A stretch of 64,000 bases of DNA from Eudromia elegans (taxonomy: Eukaryota > Chordata > Aves > Tinamiformes > Tinamidae): the NCBI GenBank assembly GCA_003342815.1, contig PTEX01000032.1, forward strand, positions 1,867,644-1,931,643, in the 5' to 3' direction. Below, piece by piece: positions 29,001-39,576 of this stretch (position 1 is its first letter; each line of letters begins with the position of its first letter). A program made the translations under genes and the position numbers. The notes under the pieces were generated by a model. That model saw only the letters and a list, made by a program, of their open reading frames with translations. It was not told where the DNA came from and did not search any database.

Positions 29001-32000
29001 TTAATAAACACTGTAATTTCCCTAAAATTCTTGCTATGATATCAAAATTCTAAACCAGTTTGAGATGAGTTCTTTTAGACTGTAATTGGGCTGTTCATTC
29101 CCTATGCATACTGCGATCTTAATCTAATATGTAACAAGAACTTAAAAGCTAATCAATAATGGAACACGATTCTCTATCAGTAGAGCTGCCTGTTGACTCC
29201 TGTGAGAGGGATCTTCACAAGACAGCTTGGCTCTGATGACAGCCTTATATTTATTTTAAACATGAAGTTGAAACATCATCTTTCTCTGTATTGTCACTTC
29301 CAATTATTTTTAGAACAAAACACCAGGGGGAAATGAGATCCTCATCCTGAAAAGCGCATTCATATTTGATAAATAGCCACAAATTCTGGAGAATGTTTAC
29401 TGAAATGTGGGCTTGAAATGCTTTCACAGACATTTTCCTAAAGCCTTAGATTATCTATTGTCAAATGTGCCTGGGTCGCTTTACCAAGCTCCTGCTTCCC
29501 TATGCCTCAGAGGTAGAGAAAGAAAGTGGCTGATGCCCCTGGTGCTGGACCTCAAGCTTTTCCCCGGGTAATACCAGGGTAGAATGAGCACCGAAGGGGA
29601 ATCAAAGTGAACTGCCACTTATTGTCCTTCAGTAGAAGTCAGGCAACCTTTTATACTCTCACGTACAAAAGACGAATTCCCACTTTTCATGTCTAGGCAG
29701 TGGCTTGACATGGAGAGGGTGGAGGGAAGGGGGTTAAGTAAGTCCACAGATGTGCCTAAAACCATATCAATCATAGGCATGAAAAAAATGCCGCTCTTTT
29801 AATAGGCAGACTGAACCAGTGTGCACAGCCGGAATTTGAATTTTACGGGCCCTCTCAATAACATGGGAGTAGAAGACCTCTTACATCATTCCTGGAGCCC
29901 GACCGTCGGCACACGGGACCTCTTTCCCTCTGCACCATCGCACAGTGATGCAGGAGCTGAAGATCCCCAGAGCTCAGGCTTGCAGTTGTAGCCACAGAGA
30001 AACTCCTTGCTGCTGTCTGGAGCCAATTAATGTGCATTTTGGAAATACATGGTGGGTTTCTGATGTCACGTACACTTCTACAACGTCAATGGATTTAATC
30101 TGGAATTACTCAGGGAAGGAGAATCAGCAGCTGGCTGGGAAAACTCCTCTCTGGAGGGTCCTAAATGCCAGTGATTTCACTTGATTATTTATTGAGCTTT
30201 ATAGCAATGCATATATCCTCACACACAGCCCTCTCCCTTCTCCTGCAAATTTCCCTGCAACTTTCCAGTCCTTCATTGTGCTGTACTGGTTAAGGCTTTA
30301 CTAAGTAATCAAACCATCTCGGAAGGAAAGCTTACTAAATGCTGAGCTAAGCTCCAACACCGACCCTATCTCTTCACTGTATCAGATGCTTTATGTGCAT
30401 CATAAAAATGGAATAATCACTATGGTAAGAGCTCATTCATATTAACTAAAAGGAATAAATAGAGTTGTGTAATATAGCCAGTGCTGATGCTGAGAGCACA
30501 AGTAACATATCCCCACTGAAAGGTTTAATTGATATGCACGCCCCATAGGAAAATTTGCTTGTTCCTCTTAGTAGGTATATTCAACATCTTTAAGGCAGTT
30601 CTCTCATTCTGCTCCACTCATGCCTTGCAGAGCCTTTGGGCATGGAAGGCAATTAGCCAGTTGCAAGGAGACGGCAGATCAAGCGTGAGGCTTTACCTTC
30701 ATTTCACTCCTACTTTTAACAGTGCAATAACTCAACCTGATTTTTTTCTCAAGCGATGGCCCTTGTTCCAGATGAGCTGCACAGAGGGAGGGACAGCGTG
30801 TTCCTCCTGTTAGTGTAGATGCCCAGTGGCCGGCTATTTGCGGGCCTGGGCTGATGCTGTCAGTGAGGCCTAATGTTATGGCCTCTACTTTGATCACTTC
30901 CATGGAGAACATAGTTCCCAGGGTTGGTCAGATGCTCAGAGGACTCTGTAGAAGACGATCCCAAAGGAATTACTGGGAATTCTTTAACAGTCAGTCTGGG
31001 ACTACATAAATTTAGAATATCTGCCTGGCTTCTTACTCATGTACTTTAGGGGACTGATGCCATTAGAAAGCATAAATGTGTGTACATGTATAAATGCATA
31101 GAACTGTGTTACTTGTCTCTTCTAGTTTGTTAAGCTGTTGTTGGCAAACTGGCTTTGAAGTTTAAGCTAGAGGGTGATTGTCATCCCAGTGTTTTACAGG
31201 AGTGAGCCTAATGCTGGTGCCTTTTATACAGCTCTGAGACCCAAAAAGCACTTCAGTGGAGTTTCCATCTACAGCTTCTGCCCCAGAGCAGGACACACGT
31301 TGCTCCCAGTGAGCATTGCTGGAGTGAACAGCCATCTCTGCACCAAGACAGACTTTAAACAAGCTTTGTTGGTTGCCTGGGTACTGTTGAAAACGTGAAT
31401 TATTTATTCCTTGGCCACCCCTAAGAAGTGGAGCATTGGTGCATAGGTGCTGTGATGCTTAATGGGTGGGTTCTGGTACTATTGGGTTATATTAGAGCTT
31501 TGAAATATAGAGGGATACCTTCCTACTGATGGAGAATTAGCTGTGTCTCTTTTGGCACATTCAAATGGATGTGTCAGTGCAATCTGAATCTGAATTCAGA
31601 TGTGGCAGGCTTATTGTTGGAAAGAAAACATGTTTTCTTGGTTGTAACTCTTTCTTATCACCTGCTGGACTAGCAGCGCTGAGATTAAAATGTCTGCAGC
31701 CATAATTGGGTCCTGGGGTCACCTCTTGTCTGTGCAACTTATTCACCTGTGGATTCCTGAGGGGACAATACAGCTCAGATGCATTTCCCCATGCAGTTAG
31801 TGCAATCACACCCTGGGTGCACCTAGCCTGGGTTGCATGGTAAGTGTACTCAGATTGCAGGAGATATCTCCTATCTGTTCCCAGACACGCTCTCCATAAG
31901 CCTCAGTTTAATGTTTTTCCCTTTCCCCAGCTGAATCTCAGTCTGCACCTTGAATAATACATGTAAGGTTTTGATTGACGTTCAGTCTGAAGCATTTAGC

Positions 32001-32428
32001 TATCTTGATGTCTTGTCAAGTCATCTTTTGATAAAAGCGTTTTAGGTGCCACAAAATGTAATCACTTTGCAGCAGCATTCTACATTGCAGATTCAAGTTT
32101 CTCTGCACATTTTTCAGCTAAGGATCTTTGGCACTGTCGATAGATCTGTTCCATGGGCGATTTTGGATGGATCTATTAATATTGCCTCTAAGAGTAATAA
32201 GTCCTGCTCTTTTACTAAGTGAATCATCTATCTCTCAAGTGGACAAGTGAAATTCTCCCTCTCTGGACTTGTAGTCCACAAGTTGGCAAGGTTTTCTTTT
32301 TGGTTAATAGTCTACATACAGCAGTGAAGTCATTTCAAAAATAGTTCAGCCCAGTTTTGGGGCCAAGTTGTATATCTTTTGGTTATTTGTTCTTCTAGAC
32401 AGGCCATGTCACCATTAGTCATACTTCA

Positions 32429-32686
32429 GAATGATGGTTTACTTTCATTATTCACTGCCTGCACTGCTTCCGATTCAGCGCTTTCCAACTCAGCAAGATT
32501 TTCCTGTACTAATTCATCTGAATCATTTCTAGAAGAGTTTATATCAAAGGACACATTCTCAATGTTAATAAAGTGCAGGGGCTTTGAAACAGCTTACAGT
32601 GCCAAGTCTTTAAAAATGAGCTTTTTAAAGGTGTTTATGCTATGTTTGTGAACACAGTATGCATCAGTAGAGGGTCTAAAGATGAT
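32429..32686 (-). pseudogene. Unidentified decayed coding-like segment
   Basis: One minus-strand frame runs from 32686 to a TGA at 32426-32428 with a single internal TAA at 32594-32596. The downstream 55 codons have a protein-like, acidic composition (NSSRNDSDELVQENLAELES, then AESEAVQAVNNESKPSF, stop). The upstream part reads HSINTFKKLIFKDLAL before the TAA. There is no ATG, no obvious splice site and no poly(A) tail. I do not recognise the protein. It may be the C-terminal end of an old processed pseudogene or of a transposon ORF. Chance is possible, since 55 open codons is not extreme. Confidence 0.3.
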
Positions 32687-33390
32687 TTATAGCCATTCTC
32701 CTCTTTATTTATGTTTTATTCTGGACATTTAGTGCGCATTTGCTCTGGGATGAGAACTGGGCCAACCTGGTTCTATACCGAAAGTTGAGGCTATTTAAAT
32801 AAAACCAGGAGAGGCCAGGAAGGTTTTGGATGTGGCTCTCAGACTTATAAGGCCCTCTAAATCCACGCAATCATCTGGTGTGTGCTAAGTGACTCCTGTG
32901 CCTGCTGAGGACGATTGTGGTCTCACGGCGTGGTCCCTGCTCCTGCCCATACTCGCGGCAGTCAGCACTAAGTCATGGTTGACTCTTGGTAGGGCTCAAG
33001 CTGTTCATATGCTGTGACTCCGGGAATGGCTTCACTTGTGTGTGTGTTGGGAACATGCAGAGATCCTCATTCCTACACTGTGATGTGGTTACAGCTGTGT
33101 GTCACACACATCTGGCTCCGTGCATCTCCTGTCTATTGAGCCTCAGTGCAGAGGCTCGATCTCACCGGTTGCTTTTGTGAGTGGGTTTGTTTGACGGCTC
33201 CTCAGTTTGACCGCTCTTTCTGACAGACAACTGAGTCTATCTTGTTTCAGGTAATACATCCCTGGATCGTCAGCCTCTTTGTATTAGCAGTGGAATGCAA
33301 AATGTAAAGGTTTAAGAGTGAGTTAAACAGAAATGTAACCACTCACGGCATCTGGTACATCCTACTTGACTTAAGTAATCTGAAAACCTA

Positions 33391-33626
33391 AAGAGAGGAG
33401 AAGGAGAAGGAGAGGGAGAAGGAGAAGGAGAAGGAGAGGGAGAGAAGAAGGAGAAGGAGAAGGAGAAGGAGAGGAGAGGAGAGGAGAGGAGAGGAGAGGN
33501 NNNNNNNNNNNNNNNNNNNNNNNNNNNNNNNNNNNNNNNNNNNNNNNNNNNGAGGAGAGGAGAGGAGAGGAGAGGAGAGGAGAGGAGAGGAGAGGAGAGG
33601 AGAGGAGAGGGGAGAGGAGAAGGGAA
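33391..33626 (+). repeat. Polypurine GGAGA/GAGGA repeat with assembly gap
   Basis: An almost pure purine tract on the plus strand. GGAGAA-type units grade into GAGGA units on both sides of a run of 52 N at 33500-33551. The last base before the gap and the first after it are in the same GAGGA pattern, so the gap lies inside the repeat. A short (AC) run follows at about 33628-33637. Open frames across it are low-complexity artefacts. Confidence 0.95.
33500..33551. other. Assembly gap (52 N)
   Basis: Unresolved bases inside the GAGGA simple repeat. The true length of the repeat is unknown. Confidence 0.99.
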
Positions 33627-34064
33627 AACACACACACTTTAGAACCCAAAATAAAGTTTACTGGGTGCTGTGTGGAAAAACCTAAAGGAGTTGGACAAAA
33701 CTTGGGCTTGCAATGAGGGAGGAGGATTTTGGTAATTGGAAAAAAAAATGAAAAGTTATTTTGCTTTGGAAATAAAAGGTTGTTTAAGAAGTCAAATGCA
33801 ACAGAAATGTTATTCTTTGTAAAATTTTCCAAAGAACTCTCATAGGAATTACCAAGAGTTTGACATATTCAGACACTCTTTCTTCACCAAAGGCAGCAAG
33901 ACCCTTAGGACTGATAAACACCAGCTTCACCTCAGTGAGGGTCATCTCCTTGACTTTCTGTGGAGTTAATGAAGAGGAATTACATGACATGCCTAGTGGC
34001 CAAGCTGCAGTTGTTTATTAGTACAGACTCGAGACTGCATTCAGATTAAGTGCATTCTTACTTT

Positions 34065-34083
34065 AAAAAAAAAAAAAAAAAAA
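34065..34083. repeat. Poly(A) run
   Basis: A 19-nt A homopolymer in intergenic DNA, 73 bp before a second A-run. Confidence 0.95.
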
Positions 34084-34155
34084 CTGTTGCCTTCCAATGA
34101 TGGCAAAAAGTTACTGGCAGACTGGAAGTGGAACAGAGCTGATAGTAAGAACAAT

Positions 34156-34179
34156 AAAAAAAAAAAAAAAAAAAAAAAA
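34156..34179 (+). repeat. Poly(A) run preceded by AATAAA
   Basis: A 24-nt A-run preceded directly by ACAATAAA. It could be the tail of a decayed plus-strand retrocopy, but nothing upstream is recognisable as a gene or SINE. Confidence 0.9.
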
Positions 34180-36292
34180 GTTGGGTGTTGGGTAGGGTAA
34201 TTCAGACTTTCTGTTGAAGCTGGCAGGTTTCTTCTCTTGGAGCACAGTGGAGGGACCTGTGTGTCTCTCAGAGTATGTGAGCTATTTATTCTGATTGCTT
34301 GGACAAGTTCAGTCCTGGATTTGGAGGCTTCTCATAGTTTGGGATGCCTCGAGGTTTACGCGTGCATGCTGGGTGGGTGGTCTGCATGGCCCAAGGCCTG
34401 CTCGGCTCCATGGTTCAGAGACTGTGAACATGGACCGCTGTCCTCGTGGCTTGTTGCATCGCGGCGTTAGCAGACTTGGTGTTTCCATTTGCCCATCCTT
34501 GGTGAGCCACCTGCCTGCCCTGCTCCCTTCCCACTGCACCCGCCTCCCTGCGCCCGGCAGTGCTGGTTCCCAGCTCCCTGGGCTGATGTCCCTGCGTCCC
34601 GGGATTATGGATCACGTGTAGCTGCTCAGCCCCCTTCCAGCTCGCCAAACCGGTGCAAAGCTCTGGGCTTTCAGCCAATTTACTCACAGGTTTATCATAT
34701 GCTGACATTGTTTCTCTATAAATAGGTCTGCCTTTACTGACGTTATTGATTCAGCTGCCTCTTTTCTCACTAATACTCTCACGTATCCAACCTGCCTTGG
34801 TATTTCACCTAATGAAAGGCTGAAGTTGGAGGAGTAGAGGTCGAAGAGGGTGAATCACAAGTGGAAGGAAGGGTCTTGGACTTCCTGGGTGTTTTCTAGG
34901 TGAGAGCCCCGATCCTGTCAGCGAGCAGAGCTCCGCTGCGGGCTCGCTCCCCGCTCAAGCAAAGCAATCCATCAAGCTGCTTGCACATTTTATTAATAAT
35001 GATTAGGCTGAAACTAAGTGTGTTTTGCCAAGCCCTCTATCTCCGTCACTCGCAGGATAACACTGATAACCCACACGCTATCTGTGCACCTCACACGGTG
35101 CCATTTTGAAAGCAGGGAGACAAAATTTCCCTCCCAGATACGAAACACGGCTTTGCCTTGACGTTAATGGTGGTTAACAGGCCAGAGCTGCACTGCTGCA
35201 TGCCGCTGAGCTGGGCCGCTCGCACGGTGGTGTTTCCTTGGGATTTCCTGCACCTGAGAGGGCCGTGCGGAGCCGGGTCCTGCGGGGCCAGGCAGGGCGG
35301 CCGCCCGGCTGCACGTGCTCTGTCCCGAGGGGAGCAGGCTGGCCGTGAGCCCCTCGAGCTGAGGGTGGCTCCACGCTTGCTGCCAGTTTGCTGCTTTGGC
35401 TGAGGACATGAAGGTGAGCCAGGCTGTTTGTTACAAACATTTCTGAGGAAAGTGGCACATAAAGGGTGTCCTGGTTAAAGACAGGTTGTCCCCCTGCCAA
35501 AAGCATCCAAGAGGGAAGGACTTTTCTTCTCAGTGACCAGAGCAAATACTCTAGTTGGAAGAAGCAAGAACAGAGCTCGCAGTGGTTGAGGACAGCCCTA
35601 TAGCGAGGACCATGGCCGTTATCCTGCTGGGATCCCTCAGTGCCATGGTGCTCCCTGGGGGCCCTGTGTCCCGGGGACGTGCTCAGCAGCACGAGGGGTT
35701 CTGCAAAGCTGGAGCCTTGCGTTGTTTTCCTCTCTCGTGGCCGTGCAGGACGCACTGGCAACATCCTGGGCCCATGGGGCCAAGTGTCCTCAGCGGGGCC
35801 GGACAGCCAAACCAAGCACGGGGAGCTGGCGAGGGAGCCTACCGAGGCTGCCACATTAATAGGCCATTAAATGCTGCACTCAAAGCAAACAAGAGCCCTT
35901 CCCCTTTACAAACATACGTGAGAGGATAGAAAACTCTCCACATAACAGTTAAAAGTTTATGCTTCAGAAGTGTTGCTCTTCTTAGCCTGGGAATTAGTCA
36001 GAGATTTTCATTTACTCCTTGTTCTGAACTATAATGAGCCCTTTAACAGTATAAATAAAAAGATCTAGAGATTCAATAAACTATAATGTCACAAATGGCA
36101 ATCATCTACCATGCAAGGCCTGTGCATAAAAAAAAGCATCTCACAGCTGGAGCAAATGCTTCTGTATCACATCATTGTAAATAATCTCTAAGCCCACTAC
36201 TAATTAAACTGAAGCTCCACTCCTCCTGGGCATTGAATGTATGAACTAATTAAGAAAATATCATTTCTGCTGAGAGACCTGCACTATCCCTC

Positions 36293-36371
36293 AAAAAAAA
36301 AGGAGAGGGAAAGGGGAGAGAGAAGGTAGGAGAAAGAAATAAGGAGAGAGGAAAAAGGAAAAGAGAAAGGA
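36293..36371 (+). repeat. Polypurine tract
   Basis: About 79 bp of nearly uninterrupted A/G on the plus strand (A9 then GGAGAGGGAAAGGGGAGAGA and similar), with only two pyrimidines. It is irregular, unlike the GAGGA microsatellite at 33.4 kb. Confidence 0.85.
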
Positions 36372-36619
36372 GTTTCACAGAAGGGACCACACGGATGCAC
36401 AGGGGTTACCATAATGAGACATTTCTGCTTTAAGCAAATTTTGCACCTGTAACCTGCAGAAATATAGCCATAGCACTTGAAAAATTACTTCAATGCTGCA
36501 CAGTGCCATGAAAATTTATCTTTGAGATGATTTTATTGCATGGTTACCCTAGGCAATTAAATCAATAAATCTTAACTGTCAGAAAGGTTGGCCTCCTGCC
36601 AGGAATAAATGAAATGCAT

Positions 36620-36742
36620 GGAATCACAGAATCACAGAATGGCTGAGGTTGGAAGGGATCTCTCGAGATCATCGAGTCCAACCAGGGAGCTTAGAGCACC
36701 CGGCACATGGTGGCATCCAGGGGGCTTTTGACCATCTCCAAA
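36620..36742 (-). mobile_element. CR1 LINE 3'-end fragment (antisense)
   Basis: The sequence begins with GAATCACAGAATCACAGAAT, the reverse complement of the short tandem 3' terminus typical of CR1. It continues with the antisense CR1 motif GGTTGGAAGGGATCTCTCGA and the ATC-GAGTCCAACC block. Similarity fades after about 36742. The element is 5'-truncated, as nearly all bird CR1 copies are. It is the clearest sign that the host is a bird or a close relative. Confidence 0.9.
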
Positions 36743-37087
36743 TCACACTTCACCCTCACCCTACTCCCACTCACTAGATATTCAGGGCACAAGCACTTAT
36801 AACTTGACTTTATGTGCCTTCTGCACAGCAAAATACTGCTTAAAGATAAGGGTTACAAATATCTAAAAGAATTCAAAAAAATTAAGAAAAATTGAACAGC
36901 CATGCTTTGGAGTGGCCCTACATGCTGTGGTTACTTTCTAAAATAAACTGATGGAATTCCACAAACGAATGTATTTGGGAAATGTAAAGCAAATAAAGGC
37001 CATTTCTTTCTTAAATCAAAGATTTCCATAACCTTAGGTAGACAAGCTACAAAGTTTAGCATTCCTAACCTGCCTTTTTAATCTCCC

Positions 37088-37190
37088 TTTACCCTCAGCC
37101 CTACTGCACAATTTATCCTCGGCCCTACTCCCCATGTTTACCCTCGGTCCTACTCTGATGTTTACCCTCGGTCCTACTCCCTATGTTTAC
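37088..37190 (+). repeat. 24-25 bp minisatellite, about four copies
   Basis: Four head-to-tail copies of a unit resembling TTTACCCTCGGTCCTACTCC begin at 37088, 37112, 37137 and 37161, with a partial fifth at 37186. Spacing is 24-25 bp and the inner copies are the most alike, as expected for local slippage or unequal exchange. Confidence 0.9.
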
Positions 37191-37620
37191 AATTAGTAAC
37201 TCAGTAAATAAAGGGTTTCTGACAGCTCATTCTAGTAATTATTTAGCAGTTGCCTTTTTGTTAGTGTCAGTGGTTTTTCTGTCTGCAGCGTTTATTGACG
37301 GCCTCGCTGGGAAGTGCTTGTGCTGACACAGACAGTGCAGCCCGAGATGCAGCCCGCTCCCCGCGCAGGGCTCAGGTAGCACTGGTGGATGTGATGAACA
37401 AATGGGGTTTTGAGCCACGAACCAGCAGTGCATGGGACGTTGACATGCAAAATATGGGTGTTCTGTGTGCTTATTAAAATAGGTATGTTATTCTCATTGA
37501 TGGGAGAAGATTGAGCTGGAAAGGCCTCCTTGAGACACAGAGGTTACATTTCTTTAGGCCAAGAGTGTCTGGTGATCACCACAGGAGATGCCAGCTTTGA
37601 CAGCGAAATCCTAGTTATGC

Positions 37621-37705
37621 CTGTGTAAACCCAGTGTAATCAATGGAGCCGCGTTACTTTTCATGCTGGTGTAACAAATCTGGAGGCCAGAGTCTGATTC
37701 TGCTT
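37621..37705. repeat. Ancient palindromic repeat fragment
   Basis: CCAGTGTAATCAATGGAGCC, GCTGGTGTAACAAATCTGGA and CAGAGTCTGATTCTG look like parts of an old palindromic (MITE-like) amniote repeat built around TTACACCAGTGTAAA, AGTCAATGGAGTTA and a terminal GGGCCAGATTCTG. The family is recalled from reptile and bird genomes without a certain name. Confidence 0.4.
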
Positions 37706-37807
37706 TCCCTGCTGTTTGTCAGGTTAAGCTAGTGTGAAATACCTCAGCATTAGCCTCCGAATGTGGCTCAGAAGCCGCAGACATGATGGCACTTTACCTG
37801 GTTATTA

Positions 37808-37890
37808 AAGTCATAGATTTTTAAAGCCCTTTTATGCTCATGTAGTCTGACCTCCGGCCTATCAACAGACCACTGAATTTATGTGTTTCG
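37808..37890 (+). mobile_element. Old amniote interspersed repeat (CR1/SINE-type)
   Basis: TCATAGATTTTTAAAGCCC, then TCATGTAGTCTGACCTCC and CCACTGAATTT resemble a widespread reptile/bird repeat that I remember with a TCATAGATT...ATCTAGTCTGACCTCC core. I cannot name the family with confidence. Confidence 0.5.
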
Positions 37891-37899
37891 AGGGTGGCT

Positions 37900-39535
37900 G
37901 GCGGGTGCCGTCAGCACAGCTGGTCCTGTGTGGCCCTCGCTCTGCTGGGTGAGTGGGAGCCTCGTGCTGCCTTTAGCCCAAGGAGCCACCACCACATTTT
38001 ACTTCCACGGGATTTTTTACCACCCTGATTGGCAAGCAGCCTCTCATTGCAGATAATTCCCTGCCAGCACATCCCGAACGCGTAGGTGATTGCTCTTAAA
38101 CTGATGGCTCGATGCACAATAACAGCCGTTGCATTTAGTCCCTTCTTGATAGGCAGCGAATGTAGAGTTGCAGCGAGGCTGAGGGGGAAGCAGAGGCAGG
38201 CAGGGCTCCCGGGTACAGCCCTGCTTACCCTTCCAGTGCGACACGGGGCTTCAAGAGACCTTAAAGAGGTCTAGAGACCTTAAAGACCAAGAGCTGCGGG
38301 CACGGAGGTTTCCAAGTAGGTTGGATGGCAAAAGGGAACCATTGACCTGCCGTGCAGAAAGCAAAATGTAGCTTTCAGAAAATAGATGGAGCAGTTTTCG
38401 TGTTGCTTCCTCACCTCCCGCTGCATCCCTCCCTCACGGTATCGTCCGGCTCTCAGCTGAATTCCAGCTGTGTGAAGCTGGCTGGAAAGTGGGGTGTGAC
38501 TGGCAGGGTGTGGGTATATTTTCCGTCTTTTCCACTCCGATTTTCTCTTGAAAATGTAAAATCTTGAACAAAGTCTTATGTGCAATTCCAGCGCCAGCAG
38601 CCCCATTTGCAGGCAGCCGTAAGTCACCGCCGAGGCTTCAAATGGTACAACGGGCCGGTCAAGCAAACCTGGGTCTGAGTGGTGCAACCAGGAAGCAGCA
38701 GAGAACAGCTCCGGAGCTGCTTTCCCAGCCCAATGGTGTAATATAGCAGCAAACTGACCCTCGAGGTTATTGCCAGGCCTTGCCAAGACTTTCTGGTCTA
38801 GGGAAAAGGCCAGGGCCATCGGGTAGTATCTTTTCTTCTGCAGTCAGTTCCTGAGGTCTCACCTGCTAATTCATCCCGTGTGCTCAGAGGTCCGGAGTTT
38901 CCCAGCTGAGAGGGGAATGTCTCATTTTCAGAAGGACGATCCACACTCGACATCAGCAGGGCCTTTTCTGCGGCGCACGTGGCCGAGCGCCTCTGTTCAG
39001 CGCTAGCCCCACATGTGGTTCGTGTGCCGGGCACATTCGCAGCCGCTCTCCCGAAGCCCTCCCAGCCTCGTGGACGCAGCCCTGGAAATCCCTGGAAAGG
39101 CACATGGGCCTTTTCTAATCAAAAGGATAAAAGTATCTCAATTCAGGTTGAAAGGCAGCTGGCAAGGGATGTTCTCACCGCTGCACGAAGCCGGTACTGC
39201 CTGGTTTTCTCAAGACCCCATCCTGGGCTGCCGTGGGCCCGGCCGGCACCGCTGGCCTCCCCCATCACCCTTGTCCAGGGGCCACCGCGGGCGCCTTCGC
39301 TCTTGACGTTGGGCTTGGGCCACACGGGCTGCTCTCCTGCAGCCGAGACTGCGCCAGGGTGGAGAGACCCGTCCCTGCTCCGGCTTCCTCGCAGCCCTCT
39401 GCCGATTTCTGACCCCGAGTCCATCACGACACAAACACTCCCATTAAAGGGGATAACTCCGCCACAAACGGCGTCACCGTCCCCTCCTCGCTGCGTCCTG
39501 GGGAGCGATGAGCAAAAGGAGGCGACAGAATAATC
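37900..39535. other. GC/CpG-rich belt
   Basis: This stretch stands out from AT-rich flanks. It is richest from about 38.9 to 39.5 kb, with CGCCTC, GCCGGGC and ACCGCGGGCG-type CpG clusters. Open frames of about 180 codons occur on both strands but lack recognisable motifs. It could be a CpG island of an unannotated transcript, or just composition. It lies immediately downstream of the proposed distal AFF2 poly(A) signal. Confidence 0.5.
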
Positions 39536-39570
39536 TGTAATGATAAAATGGGTTACGTTTTCATAAAAAT

Positions 39571-39576
39571 TTTATT
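39571..39576 (-). terminator. AFF2: Distal AFF2 poly(A) signal candidate (AATAAA)
   Basis: A minus-strand AATAAA sits at the exact boundary between an AT-rich block (39.57-42 kb) and GC-rich sequence (below 39.54 kb). Cleavage would fall near 39550. If used, the 3' UTR would be about 9.3 kb. The supporting evidence is positional only. Confidence 0.4.

Larger units (their letters stand above)
21101..32425. other. Intergenic, sparse repeats, no intact gene seen
   Basis: Apart from the MIR-like fragment at 23.7 kb and the AAT repeat at 26.04 kb, I see unique AT-rich sequence. A 14-bp perfect palindrome, ATCTGAATTCAGAT, lies at 31588-31601. No exon was recognised. Confidence 0.65.
33640..36290. 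other. Intergenic with GC-rich patches, no gene seen
   Basis: Patches at about 34330-34620, 35160-35400 and 35600-35860 are GC-rich with many CpG. The longest open frame in the window (226 codons, minus strand, 35174-35854) lies here. It has no recognisable motif, and other long frames overlap it, as expected in GC-rich DNA. Confidence 0.6.

Noticed and set aside
33312..33832. Serine/leucine/proline-rich open frames spanning the assembly gap.
   Set aside because: They are translations of the purine/pyrimidine repeat and of N bases.
34140..34180. ACAATAAA followed by 24 A, resembling the tail of a processed retrocopy.
   Set aside because: No gene-like or SINE-like body is recognisable upstream and no target-site duplication was seen.
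35174..35854. The longest open frame in the window (226 codons, minus strand).
   Set aside because: It lies in GC-rich DNA where long frames arise by chance, overlaps frames on the other strand, has no recognisable domain, and no exon or splice evidence supports it.
38280..39533. Open frames of about 180 codons on both strands in the GC-rich belt.
   Set aside because: They overlap on opposite strands, have low-complexity proline/arginine-rich composition, and show no family motif.
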